Notes under the pieces: model-generated
Database searches by the model: none
What the model was told of the DNA's origin: nothing
What the model saw: the letters and a program-made list of their open reading frames with translations, nothing else
NCBI RefSeq assembly: GCF_038024105.1
Contig: NZ_CP150661.1
Span: 744,001 to 808,000 of the forward strand
Direction of reading: 5' to 3'
Origin: Polaribacter butkevichii
Lineage (GTDB): Bacteria; Bacteroidota; Bacteroidia; Flavobacteriales; Flavobacteriaceae
Length of the DNA: 64,000 nucleotides
Program-made: the position numbers and the translations under genes
Part shown: piece after piece, positions 46,159 to 54,824 of the stretch
How the letters are laid out: every line of letters starts with the position of its first letter
Numbering within the stretch: position 1 is the stretch's first letter

Positions 46159-46284
46159 TAGCCCTGATTGAACGGTTTGTTTGAGCTCTTTTTTACTGTC
46201 AGTTCGAGTGAATTTTGAAGAATGAAAAATTTGTATCGAGAACAGAAGTAAAAAAAGCGAGTAGTGAAAGCAGGAAATAGCTTC
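46159..46284 (+). ncRNA. Flavobacterial structured element (possible Flavo-1-like RNA), with nested repeat
   Basis: AGCCCTGATTGAACGG at the left and GAGTAGTGAAAGCAGG with AAATAGCT at the right form an outer stem. Inside, CTTTTTTACT (46189-46198) pairs with AGTAAAAAAG (46247-46256). Similar sequences are abundant between genes in flavobacteria. I cannot confirm that this is the described Flavo-1 motif. The apical loop is replaced by a copy of the ACTCGAACTGAC/TCTCGATAC repeat. The remainder of the 366-bp gap (45927-46158) holds nothing I recognise. Confidence 0.5.
46196..46243 (-). repeat. TTCTCGATAC/ACTCGAACTGAC-type repeat nested in a structured element
   Basis: In reverse orientation it reads GTTCTCGATACAAATTTTTC at one end and TTCACTCGAACTGACAG at the other, like the copy at 23908-23955. 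Confidence 0.7.
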
Positions 46285-46292
46285 TAAAAAAA

Positions 46293-46760
46293 TTAAGAAA
46301 CAAGTTGATTAAAATACTCAAAAATTTCTCCTTTAGAAATTGAGCTTCCTTTTTCTATTAAATCGAAAATTTCTGGATTTCTTTCTGAATTATAGGGCTT
46401 GGTACCTTTAAAAATTTCTACAGAATTATCCATAGGATTTTGCATTAACCACTCAAATCCTTTTTGTTCTAATAAATTAATATCCCAAGTTACTTTAATG
46501 GCAATTCTATGCATTTCTTCTGCTTCGCATTTAAATAAATTTACAGACGTTTTAGAAAAATGCTCTACATAGTTTGTTTTTGTTAAAACATCATCCCAAA
46601 CAACATCCGAAAAGATATTCATTTCTTCTTCTGCTATTTTTGGTGTTTCTTTTTTAATTTGATTCCATTCTTTAGCATCGATACTTTGTGTTGCTAAAAA
46701 ACGTGCAAAATCTTCGTGTAAGCTTTCAAATTGCTCTTTGGTAAGTTGTCTGTATTTCAT
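46293..46760 (-). CDS. DUF6495 family protein
   Basis: This 155-residue soluble acidic protein begins MKYRQLTKEQFESLHEDFARFLATQSID, which I recognise as the conserved flavobacterial DUF6495 family. No signal peptide, membrane helix or catalytic motif stands out; the function is unknown. It stands alone between an acyl-CoA synthetase and a TonB receptor, upstream of its own structured element. Confidence 0.7.
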   Translation of the reverse strand: MKYRQLTKEQFESLHEDFARFLATQSIDAKEWNQIKKETPKIAEEEMNIFSDVVWDDVLTKTNYVEHFSKTSVNLFKCEAEEMHRIAIKVTWDINLLEQKGFEWLMQNPMDNSVEIFKGTKPYNSERNPEIFDLIEKGSSISKGEIFEYFNQLVS

Positions 46761-46770
46761 AATATCTAGT

Positions 46771-46798
46771 AAAAAAAACCGCCCAATTATGGGCGGTT
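46771..46798 (-). terminator. Terminator of the Oar-like receptor gene
   Basis: AACCGCCCA-ATTA-TGGGCGGTT forms a GC-rich 9-bp stem followed by eight T residues on the minus strand, 25 bp after the receptor stop. Confidence 0.9.
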
Positions 46799-46822
46799 CA
46801 AATATCTGAATTCTTTATTGAT

Positions 46823-49800
46823 TTAGAAAGAATATCTTAAACCAACTTGCGCTTGCCATCTAGATAATAATGTAGAATTATACACAAATGTTTCTTTTAA
46901 ATCTGAATTAAAACTATAGGTTGGTAAACCTGCATTGTCTACAGTTACCCCTAATAATTGTACGGCATCTGGTTGTTGTACTAAGCCCCAATTAGAGTTT
47001 AATAAGTTACCAAAGTTTAAAATATCTATGGTAAATTCTAATGAATTATTATTTGCTAATTTTAAATTCTGAATAAATTTTACATCCATTTTTCCTCTCC
47101 AAGGAGATAATGCTCCGTAACGCTCTGCATACTGCCCTTTTCTTCCGTTTAAATAATCGTCTTGATTTATATAATTTTTTAATCCTGATTTTTGATCTGC
47201 AATAGATAAATCTCCCGGATTAACAGGTGCTTTAAATGTCATTGCATCAATTTGACTGTCTGTTGGGATGTAAATTAAATCATTTAAGTTAGAGCCATCA
47301 TTATTAATGTCTCCTGCATAGGTATAGTTAAAACGACCTCCTTTTGCCAATTCGTAAAAAGAAGAAATGGTTGTTGTCCATTTATCATTAGTACCATATG
47401 ACCAAGATTTAGAAGCAACACCAATAAAACGATGTGTATCTCCGTATTTAGAGTGCGCTAAAGTAGCGTCATTTGAATTAGATAAAACCGGATTAAAATC
47501 AAAAGCATCTCCTGTAATTTCTGCTTCAATAGAATTTACATCCTTAGAGTTTAAGAAATTATAAGCCGCCATTAAATACAAACCGTTATCAAAATTTTTC
47601 TGAGCTTTTAAAGAAGCGTTTAAAGTTCTTCCTTTGTTAGAGTTTGTAAATACGTACGCATTTGATTTATCGTTTGGCCCGCCCCAATTAGGACTTCTGT
47701 CTGTATCTGTGTAGACTAACCTGTTGTCTATACCTCCGGCTAAAGTTCCGGTTGGTGTTTTTAAACCCCAATTTTGTACATGGGCACCATTAATGTCTTT
47801 TGTATAAGAAAGATCTGTAGTTAAAATAGTACCATCCTTTAATTTTACATCGGCACCTAAACTTGTTCTCCATACTTGTGGAAATTTAAAATCGGGATCT
47901 ACTACTTGATAGAAATACACATTAGGATTTGCTATTTGGTTCCCTAACCAAACAAAAGGGAAACGTCCTGTAAATAACCCAGAACCACCACGTAATTGTA
48001 AAGAGCTATCTCCATTAACATCCCAATTAAAACCAATTCTTGGAGAAATTAAGAAGTTGTTGTTTGGCATTTTTGTAGAATCAAACAATACAGTTTCTCC
48101 TGTAGAAGGATCTGTATATGGATTGTTAGGTAAGTAAAAGCTTTTGTCGATAACATCTTGTGCTTTATCTGCAGAATCGAAAAATAAAGGCTTATCAAAA
48201 CGAACACCATAAGACAATTTAAAATTATCGTTGATATTCCAATCATCTTGTACATAAAAAGCAAACTGACCTACATTTGTTTCTGCCAATGCCCAAGAAT
48301 CATTGTCATTATTATTTTTAAAAGTGTTTTGAGCTGCAGTCATTGCGTCTGCTAAAAGACCATTTGTAACGCCTGTTCTAAAAGCATCCATACTTGCAAA
48401 ATCTCCTCCAAATGCACCAACATAACCTCTTGCATCTCCAAAACCATACGCTCCTAAATTAAACGAGTTGTCAAATTCAAATTTTTCATAAGAAAAACCA
48501 ACGGTATAATTATGGTCTCCTTGACTTATATTTAAATTATTGGTTATTTGAAATACCTTTTGATCTAAGGTATTGTTAATTGAAAAAGGCTCATGCCCTG
48601 CAATTATGTAGTTACCACCATTACCATCTTGAATTCTAAATGCTGGCATAGGTGCCGATTTAGCTTTTCTAAAATCATCAAAATGTGTGTATCCTGATTG
48701 AAATTTATTGGTAATGTTATCTGTAATTGTAGAATTTATTTCCAATAAAAAAGAATTCAAATTATTATTAATTTGATACCCTGTATTTTCAAACTGTAAC
48801 ATTTGAGAACTTGGACCTCTAAAACCTAATGCCGTTGGGTGCGCTGGTAAATCTCTAGAAGCATTTAAAAAGTTGTACACAAATGAAATACGATTGTCTT
48901 TAGTAACATTCCAATCTAATTTAAACAACCCTTTTGTACTATTAGAATCGTGTGTAAAACCTTCATAGGCACCTGTTTTGTAACCAATACCTGCTAATGC
49001 ACTTTGTACTTCGTCTAAATCTGCTTTTAAAACTCTAGATTCATTAATAGCTCCAGACCCTGTATTTGGCAACCAAGACTGACCTAAATCTGATCTATTG
49101 TCTTTTTCGAAGTTTATAAAAACAAACAATTTGTCTTTTATAATAGGTGCTCCAATACTTGCCCCTATTTGAGACTGTGTTAATTTTGGTACAAAAATAC
49201 TTTCTCCTTTTATTTTACCACCTGTAAAATCTTGATTTCTATAATATCCGTAAGCGGTTCCGGTTACTGTATTTGTTCCACTTTTTGTTACTGCGTTTAC
49301 AGACGCACCTGTAAAACCAGATAAAGTAACATCATAAGGTGCTGTAGAAACAGAAATTTGTTCTATGGCATCTAAAGATACCGGTTGAGAAGCTGTTTGC
49401 CCACCGGGAGTTGCTGCATCTAAACCAAACGGATTGTTAAAAATAGAACCATCTAAGGTAAAGTTATTAAATTGGTCATTTCTACCACCAAAAGAACCAC
49501 CCGATGCAGAAGGGTCTAAACGTGTAAAATCTGACGCTGACCTAGATATTGTTGGTAATGTTTTTAAATCTTTTGTTCTAATACTTGTCTGTGCTCCTGT
49601 TCTATCATTATTAAAAACACTGTTTTTACCAGAGCTAATTACAACTTCATCTAAAGTATTGCTATCTTCAGATAAAACAGCATTAATATTGGTTGTTTTA
49701 CCCAATGTTAAAAATACATTTGTTACTTTTTTAGATATAAAACCTAAATAACTAATGGTAATCGTATAAGGCCCTCCAATTCTTAAATTAGATAAACTAT

Positions 49801-49996
49801 ACCTACCATTATCTTGAGCTGTTGTACCAGAGACTGTACCTGTAGGTGTATGGGTAGCAACAATGGTTGCACCATACAAAGGCTCTCCGCTAATTTCCGT
49901 AATTGTTCCTTTTATTTTTGATGTAGTTGTTTGTGCATGAGCACTTAAACTAAACATTAAAATGAATGAACATAAAAAAAGTAATTTTTGCTTCAT
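46823..49996 (-). CDS. Oar-like TonB-dependent receptor with carboxypeptidase-regulatory domain
   Basis: This 1057-residue outer-membrane protein has a signal peptide ending LSAHAQ. The N-terminal carboxypeptidase-D-regulatory-like domain (about 27-115) includes KGTITEISGEPLYGATIVAT. The plug domain (about 125-240) and a large barrel ending in a Phe-terminated strand (GLRYSF) follow. The plug has an Oar-type GGRNDQFNNFTLDG segment. Substrate is unknown; Oar proteins have been linked to protein/protease export and uptake. No SusD partner is next to it, so it is not a standard polysaccharide-uptake pair. Confidence 0.88.
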   Translation of the reverse strand: MKQKLLFLCSFILMFSLSAHAQTTTSKIKGTITEISGEPLYGATIVATHTPTGTVSGTTAQDNGRYSLSNLRIGGPYTITISYLGFISKKVTNVFLTLGKTTNINAVLSEDSNTLDEVVISSGKNSVFNNDRTGAQTSIRTKDLKTLPTISRSASDFTRLDPSASGGSFGGRNDQFNNFTLDGSIFNNPFGLDAATPGGQTASQPVSLDAIEQISVSTAPYDVTLSGFTGASVNAVTKSGTNTVTGTAYGYYRNQDFTGGKIKGESIFVPKLTQSQIGASIGAPIIKDKLFVFINFEKDNRSDLGQSWLPNTGSGAINESRVLKADLDEVQSALAGIGYKTGAYEGFTHDSNSTKGLFKLDWNVTKDNRISFVYNFLNASRDLPAHPTALGFRGPSSQMLQFENTGYQINNNLNSFLLEINSTITDNITNKFQSGYTHFDDFRKAKSAPMPAFRIQDGNGGNYIIAGHEPFSINNTLDQKVFQITNNLNISQGDHNYTVGFSYEKFEFDNSFNLGAYGFGDARGYVGAFGGDFASMDAFRTGVTNGLLADAMTAAQNTFKNNNDNDSWALAETNVGQFAFYVQDDWNINDNFKLSYGVRFDKPLFFDSADKAQDVIDKSFYLPNNPYTDPSTGETVLFDSTKMPNNNFLISPRIGFNWDVNGDSSLQLRGGSGLFTGRFPFVWLGNQIANPNVYFYQVVDPDFKFPQVWRTSLGADVKLKDGTILTTDLSYTKDINGAHVQNWGLKTPTGTLAGGIDNRLVYTDTDRSPNWGGPNDKSNAYVFTNSNKGRTLNASLKAQKNFDNGLYLMAAYNFLNSKDVNSIEAEITGDAFDFNPVLSNSNDATLAHSKYGDTHRFIGVASKSWSYGTNDKWTTTISSFYELAKGGRFNYTYAGDINNDGSNLNDLIYIPTDSQIDAMTFKAPVNPGDLSIADQKSGLKNYINQDDYLNGRKGQYAERYGALSPWRGKMDVKFIQNLKLANNNSLEFTIDILNFGNLLNSNWGLVQQPDAVQLLGVTVDNAGLPTYSFNSDLKETFVYNSTLLSRWQAQVGLRYSF

Positions 49997-50031
49997 ATTA
50001 TTTTTGAATTTGATTTCAACAAAAATAAAGC

Positions 50032-50064
50032 AAAAAAAAAGTCTACTCGTTAAAGTAGACTTTT
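50032..50064 (-). terminator. Terminator of rpsF-rpsR-rplI
   Basis: AAAAGTCTACT and AGTAGACTTTT form a strong stem with a 6-nt loop and a T-run on the minus strand, about 30 bp past the rplI stop. Confidence 0.88.
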
Positions 50065-50094
50065 ATTTCTTAACAATTATTTAATAATTATTAC

Positions 50095-50541
50095 TTATTC
50101 AGCAACAACTTCAAAAATAATATCAGCAACTACTGCTCTGTGTAATCTTACAGTAGCTTCGTATTTACCTAATCTTTTTACAGAACCACCAACAACTTTA
50201 ATAAATTTCTTGTCTAATTCTGTTCCTGCTTTAGCTAAAGCTGCAGCTAAATCTATGTTGTTTACAGAACCAAATAATTTGTCTCCTGAACCAACTTTAG
50301 ATGTAATTTTAATTTCATATCCTTTAACTGTTTCAGCAATTACGTTAGCGTCTTCAATTAATTTAGCTTCTTTGTAAGCACGTTGTTTTAAATTCTCTGC
50401 TAAAACTTTCTTTGCAGATGAAGTAGCTAAAACTGCTTGTCTTGTAGGGATTAAAAAGTTTCTACCATATCCGTTTTTCACTTCTACGATATCGTCTTTA
50501 AATCCTAAATTCTCTACGTCTTGTCTTAATATCAATTCCAT
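50095..50541 (-). CDS. rplI: 50S ribosomal protein L9
   Basis: This 148-residue protein starts MELILRQDVENLGFKDDIVEVKNGYGRNFLIP, the L9 signature. A long connecting helix and a C-terminal rRNA-binding domain follow. It is the last gene of the rpsF-rpsR-rplI operon, 14 bp after rpsR. Length is normal. Confidence 0.96.
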   Translation of the reverse strand: MELILRQDVENLGFKDDIVEVKNGYGRNFLIPTRQAVLATSSAKKVLAENLKQRAYKEAKLIEDANVIAETVKGYEIKITSKVGSGDKLFGSVNNIDLAAALAKAGTELDKKFIKVVGGSVKRLGKYEATVRLHRAVVADIIFEVVAE

Positions 50542-50555
50542 GTTCTACCTCTTTA

Positions 50556-50852
50556 TTATTTTAACATATCTCCAACGTAAGGCATTAACGCTAAATGACG
50601 CGCTCTTTTAATTGCTTGCGCAACTTTACGTTGATATTTTAATGATGTTCCTGTTAAACGTCTTGGTAAAATTTTACCTTGCTCGTTTACTAAATACATT
50701 AAGAAGTCTGCATCTTTAAAGTCGATATACTTGATATCTTTCTTTTTAAATCTACAGTATTTAGCTTCTTTTTTAGTGTCTATATCTAATGGCGTTAAAT
50801 ATCTAACGTCAGCAGATTTACCGCCTTTTGCTTGTTGTTCTATTGATGCCAT
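50556..50852 (-). CDS. rpsR: 30S ribosomal protein S18
   Basis: This 98-residue protein contains [17 protein letters not shown] and [20 protein letters not shown], both S18 motifs. About 25 extra N-terminal residues relative to E. coli are normal in this phylum. It follows rpsF by 3 bp. In many Bacteroidota, and here, ssb is absent from the operon. Confidence 0.96.
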   Translation of the reverse strand: MASIEQQAKGGKSADVRYLTPLDIDTKKEAKYCRFKKKDIKYIDFKDADFLMYLVNEQGKILPRRLTGTSLKYQRKVAQAIKRARHLALMPYVGDMLK

Positions 50853-50855
50853 TTC

Positions 50856-51197
50856 TTATTTTTTTGTAGATTTAACACGTTCAGTTCTAATTTTTGCCCA
50901 AGCAGCTGCATGTTTGTCTAATTTAACAGTTAGGTAACGCATAACGCTATCATCTCTTCTAAATTCTAACTCATAAGCAGAGATTTCTTCTCCAGCAATT
51001 TTAAACTCAAATAAGTGATAAAAACCACTTTTTTTCTTTTGGATTGGGTACGCTAATTTCTTTAAGCCCCAATTCTCTTTTGAGATCATTTCAGCTCCTT
51101 TGGAAACTAAATAATCTTCGAATTTTTGTACTGTCTCCTTTATCTGAGTATCAGATAAAACGGGATTCAAAATGAAAACAGTTTCGTAATGATTCAT
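50856..51197 (-). CDS. rpsF: 30S ribosomal protein S6
   Basis: This 113-residue protein starts MNHYETVFILNPVLSDTQIKE and contains ENWGLKKLAYPIQKKKSGFY, both diagnostic for S6, the partner of S18 in the 30S platform. It is first in the operon. A TATATTTG promoter element lies 34 bp upstream. Confidence 0.96.
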   Translation of the reverse strand: MNHYETVFILNPVLSDTQIKETVQKFEDYLVSKGAEMISKENWGLKKLAYPIQKKKSGFYHLFEFKIAGEEISAYELEFRRDDSVMRYLTVKLDKHAAAWAKIRTERVKSTKK

Positions 51198-51230
51198 AAA
51201 TTAAATATTTATTGTTTATTTTTAAGGCTG

Positions 51231-51238
51231 CAAATATA
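51231..51238 (-). promoter_or_regulatory. -7 promoter element of the rpsF operon
   Basis: TATATTTG on the minus strand is a perfect TAnnTTTG. No clear TTG is found at standard -33 spacing. The rest of the 293-bp gap to ald shows only a weak CTCCAG/CTGGAG inverted repeat (about 51430-51462). Confidence 0.5.
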
Positions 51239-51490
51239 ATAACTTTTTTATAATTAGAGTTATATATAGCAGTTATTCTTACTTTATAAAATAAAAAGGA
51301 ATCTATTTTATAGTAAAAGATACAAATACTTCTATTTTTTTCTACTTACCACTGTATTGGCCGTAATACATCAACCTTAATAGCTATGGTTAAAAATAGC
51401 ATCTGTAATTTAAGTGAAATAATTAAATCTCCAGGTTGCAACACAAAAACAACACTGGAGACTTATCAAAAATATTTTAAAAAAAATAAA

Positions 51491-52591
51491 TTAAACTTCA
51501 AAAGCTTCTAATTGAAAAGCTTCGCTAATTTCTTTATACACAATTTTTCCTTTTATAATATTTAGTCCTTTTTCTAAAGACGCATCAGTAGCACAAGCTT
51601 CTTCCCAACCTTTGTTGGCTAAATTTATAATATAAGGTAATGTTACATTTGTTAAAGCAATGGTAGATGTGTAAGGTACAGCTCCTGGCATATTTGCCAC
51701 ACAATAATGTACTACATCATCTATAATAAATGTAGGATCCTCGTGTGTAGTTGCTTTTGTTGTTTCAAAACAACCTCCTTGGTCTACTGCTACATCTACA
51801 ATAACAGTTCCTGGACGCATGTCTTTAAGCATGTCTTTGGTTATTAATTTTGGAGCCTTTCCTCCTTTTACTAAAACCCCTCCAATAATTAAATCGTGTG
51901 TTTTAATTAACTGTCTAATGCTATACTCACTAGAAAAAGCTGTTGTAACATGATTTGGTAATACATCATTTACATAACGTAAACGTTTCATATTAATATC
52001 CATAATAGTTACATGAGCGCCTAAACCTGCTGCCATTTTAGCTGCTTGTACTCCAACAACTCCTGCTCCTAAAATTAATACCTTACCTGGGGCAACACCG
52101 GGTACACCTCCTAATAAAATACCACGTCCTTTAATTGGCTTTTCTAAATATTTAGCTCCTTGCTGAATTGCCATTCTACCTGCAACTTCAGACATAGGTG
52201 TTAATAATGGTAAAGTTCCGTCGCTATCTTCTACCGTTTCGTAAGCAATACAAATAGATTTACTTTCTATCATTGCCTTTGTTAAAGGCTCGCAAGATGC
52301 AAAATGAAAATACGTAAAAATAATTTGATTTTCCTTTATTAAAGGGTATTCTAAAGCAATAGGTTCTTTTACTTTTACAATCATTTCACTCTGACTGTAA
52401 ACCTCTTCTATGGTAGGTAAAATAGTAGCTCCTACCTTAATATAATCTGCGTCAAAAAAACCACTTCCTTCACCTGCTGTAGATTGTACAAAAACAGTAT
52501 GATTTTTTTTCGTCAACTCAAAAACACCTGCAGGTGTCATACCAACTCTACTTTCGTTGTTCTTAATTTCTTTAGGAATTCCAACTTTCAT
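51491..52591 (-). CDS. ald: Alanine dehydrogenase
   Basis: This 366-residue NAD-dependent enzyme interconverts L-alanine with pyruvate and ammonia. It starts MKVGIPKEIKNNESRVGMTP. Catalytic Lys75 (VKVKEP) and His96 (FTYFHFAS) fall at the exact family positions. The Rossmann motif GAGVVGVQAAKMAAGLGA lies near 175, followed by MPGAVPYTSTIALTN. It is a monocistronic gene; the 206 bp upstream (52592-52797) hold no other feature. Confidence 0.94.
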   Translation of the reverse strand: MKVGIPKEIKNNESRVGMTPAGVFELTKKNHTVFVQSTAGEGSGFFDADYIKVGATILPTIEEVYSQSEMIVKVKEPIALEYPLIKENQIIFTYFHFASCEPLTKAMIESKSICIAYETVEDSDGTLPLLTPMSEVAGRMAIQQGAKYLEKPIKGRGILLGGVPGVAPGKVLILGAGVVGVQAAKMAAGLGAHVTIMDINMKRLRYVNDVLPNHVTTAFSSEYSIRQLIKTHDLIIGGVLVKGGKAPKLITKDMLKDMRPGTVIVDVAVDQGGCFETTKATTHEDPTFIIDDVVHYCVANMPGAVPYTSTIALTNVTLPYIINLANKGWEEACATDASLEKGLNIIKGKIVYKEISEAFQLEAFEV

Positions 52592-52797
52592 TATTGCTTA
52601 ATTTAGATATTTTAAGCAAGTAAATTTACAGTCTTTTTGTTTATAATTTAACAAAATATTCGAAATTTGTTATTTTTACTAATGCCCTATTTTTTTTTGA
52701 TTTAAAATGATTTTATACAAATTTCTATTTACTTTAATTGTCATATATTCAATAAAACTCACAAAAAACCAATTCTAATAATACATTCTTTAACGTT

Positions 52798-53898
52798 TTA
52801 GTTTAAATCTAAACGAATTCCCATAGAAATGTTTCTTGTTTCGGTGTTTTTAAACAACGGATTCAAATCGTATTTTACATAAAGGCTGGTAGATTTATAC
52901 CCTACATAAGCACTTAACCCATAATTAATGGTATTCATATTAAAATTATCTTTTTGAACCAATTTTTGATCCACCCCGCTTGCATCCTTATATTCTAAAT
53001 ACTGTCTTGTACCTAATTTAAACCCAACAAAACCACCAACTCCTAATCGAACAGAATTATGTGTTCTATCTCTTTTAACTCCGTCTTTATAAATTTTATT
53101 TTTAGAAAGATCCCACTCAACATGCATCGGAAAATTCATTTGTACATGACGTAATCTACTTTCAGATAATTTATCATCAAAAACTTGTATTTCCGTTAAA
53201 TCTCCATTTTTTACATGTACACTATTATTATCTAAACGTAAGTTATTCCAAAGGAAAGAAACACCATATTTAAAGTACAATTGAGAAGGTTCTTTAGAAA
53301 AACGGGTTTTCCAGGTCCATCCTAATTCATAAAAATGAGATTGCCAAAACTTGTATTCAGTATCATTTAAAGAAGAAAACTCATGATCTTTCAATACATT
53401 ATTTACCCCCATTGCAAAAACAAACTGAGATGTTGTTCTTCTTTGTAATCTTCTATTTCTTTTCTCTTTGCTTTCATCATCATCGTCATCATCGTCATCG
53501 CTTTTATTTATATTTAATCGAAAAGTACTATTGCCAACAGTAAATGTATTTTCATCATCATTATCATGTAATTCGTTAGAGCTTGCTATTTTTCCATTTG
53601 TTTTATCTTGCACCAACAATTGTAACAGACGCTCTTGCTCTCCCACCAATTTTTCAATTCTTCTGGCATGATACGAAGCAACTTCGCTTTTTAAAGTATT
53701 TGCAGTTAATTTTGTAATTTCTCCATTTTCTAATCTTTTATCTATAGCAATCACTTTTACCTTTAAAGAATCTTTCTGATTTTCTGTAATTCGTTCTATT
53801 CTTTTAGAAATTTTATTCACTTCCTTTTCAAATGTTTTTACTTGAGATACGGCAATAGTTGTGCTAAACAACACTAATATTAGTAGTATTCTTTTCAT
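52798..53898 (-). CDS. Outer-membrane beta-barrel protein with coiled-coil and poly-Asp linker
   Basis: This 366-residue exported protein has a signal peptide (ending about IAVSQ). A helical, charged region (about 20-110) of coiled-coil character follows, then a linker with eight consecutive Asp (about 136-143). The C-terminal half has alternating beta strands (LRLGVGGFVGFK-like) and ends in MGIRLDLN, a typical small outer-membrane barrel. It is third after an ECF sigma factor and an anti-sigma-like gene, so it is a probable target or effector of that envelope-stress circuit. No named family is recognised. Confidence 0.7.
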   Translation of the reverse strand: MKRILLILVLFSTTIAVSQVKTFEKEVNKISKRIERITENQKDSLKVKVIAIDKRLENGEITKLTANTLKSEVASYHARRIEKLVGEQERLLQLLVQDKTNGKIASSNELHDNDDENTFTVGNSTFRLNINKSDDDDDDDDESKEKRNRRLQRRTTSQFVFAMGVNNVLKDHEFSSLNDTEYKFWQSHFYELGWTWKTRFSKEPSQLYFKYGVSFLWNNLRLDNNSVHVKNGDLTEIQVFDDKLSESRLRHVQMNFPMHVEWDLSKNKIYKDGVKRDRTHNSVRLGVGGFVGFKLGTRQYLEYKDASGVDQKLVQKDNFNMNTINYGLSAYVGYKSTSLYVKYDLNPLFKNTETRNISMGIRLDLN

Positions 53899-53936
53899 CT
53901 TATATGTTTTTAAAATTTATTATTTTCTTCTTTACA

Positions 53937-54000
53937 AGGAATTTTCGACGAAGCAATCTGTTTATTAATTAAGAGATTGCTTCGTTCCTCGCAATGACAT
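53937..54000 (-). repeat. CGAAGCAATCT palindromic repeat in an operon gap
   Basis: TTTTCGACGAAGCAATCTG and AGATTGCTTCGTTCCTCGC followed by AATGACA form a palindrome in the 122-bp gap between the anti-sigma-like and barrel-protein genes. It is the best-preserved non-coding copy of this family here. Confidence 0.8.
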
Positions 54001-54020
54001 TTTTGTAGTAATAACGTTTA

Positions 54021-54824
54021 CTAATCATTTCTACTTGCAATAGCAGTTGCAATATCTGTTACTCTTTTCTTTAAAGATTTTAAGAAGTTATTCTGAAAAT
54101 CTTCTTCTCCGATTGAGCGTTCTACTTCGGCCAAAATAGCATTCGGATTCACTTTAAGGTTCCCTTTTTTAAGTTCTCCTTTAATGGTTCTTAAAACATC
54201 TTCCCTCGTAATATCATACTTTGCGTAGTATTCTTTTACCTCTGCAGACGAATGTGTTACCGCGAATAACAAATCATCACTATTAATTTTTATGCTACTA
54301 TTTGGGTCTTGTTTTAAGAATTCTTTTTTAATTGTTTTCTCCTTCGTCGGATGATTTTCTGATTTCTCCTCTACTTTAGCTATTACAATGTCATTACGAG
54401 GAGTTTTCGACGAAGTAATCTTATCAATAGAAACAGATTGCTTCACTTTGCTTGCAATAACTCTGCTATTAGACTTTACAATTTGCTTCTCTTCAATTTC
54501 ATCCACTTTAACAATTGCTTTTTCAGTAGGAATCTCATTGATAAATTGATCTATTTTAGTATCAATAGAAATCGTATCAATTGGGTTTTCAACAATAATT
54601 TCTGATGGTTTTACAACTTCATTTTTATTTAAAAACAGAAAACCGACACTAATTAGCAATAAAATACTTGCTGCTACACCTATATAAAAAAACCAACCTT
54701 TTTTCTTTTGTTTTGGTTGTTCATCTAATTGTGATGACAAACGCTCCCAAGCCGAAGCAGATGGATTGATCGTTCTGTGCTGTAACTTATCTTTTATACT
54801 ATTATCTAACTTATTTGTTTTCAT
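54021..54824 (-). CDS. Anti-sigma-factor-like membrane protein with an embedded repeat peptide
   Basis: This 267-residue protein has a cytosolic N-terminus (SAWERLSSQLDEQ), one transmembrane helix at about 44-64, and an extracytoplasmic, disordered-looking linker. It ends with a helical domain (about 190-267). The position, overlapping the ECF sigma gene by 14 bp, and the topology fit an anti-sigma factor, though no zinc-type HxxxCxxC motif is present. Between about residues 122 and 145 it carries VIASKVKQSV then KITSSKTPRND, encoded by the palindromic repeat at 54389-54461. Nearly the same peptide occurs in TopB. Confidence 0.7.
   Translation of the reverse strand: MKTNKLDNSIKDKLQHRTINPSASAWERLSSQLDEQPKQKKKGWFFYIGVAASILLLISVGFLFLNKNEVVKPSEIIVENPIDTISIDTKIDQFINEIPTEKAIVKVDEIEEKQIVKSNSRVIASKVKQSVSIDKITSSKTPRNDIVIAKVEEKSENHPTKEKTIKKEFLKQDPNSSIKINSDDLLFAVTHSSAEVKEYYAKYDITREDVLRTIKGELKKGNLKVNPNAILAEVERSIGEEDFQNNFLKSLKKRVTDIATAIASRND
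54389..54461 (-). repeat. CGAAGCAATCT palindromic repeat inserted in frame in the anti-sigma-like gene
   Basis: On the plus strand it reads TGTCATTACGAGGAG, CGACGAAGTAATCTT, then ACAGATTGCTTC and TTGCAATAAC, an imperfect palindrome. In the gene's frame it yields the same peptide as the topB copy, so both were inserted with the same orientation and phase relative to translation. Confidence 0.85.
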
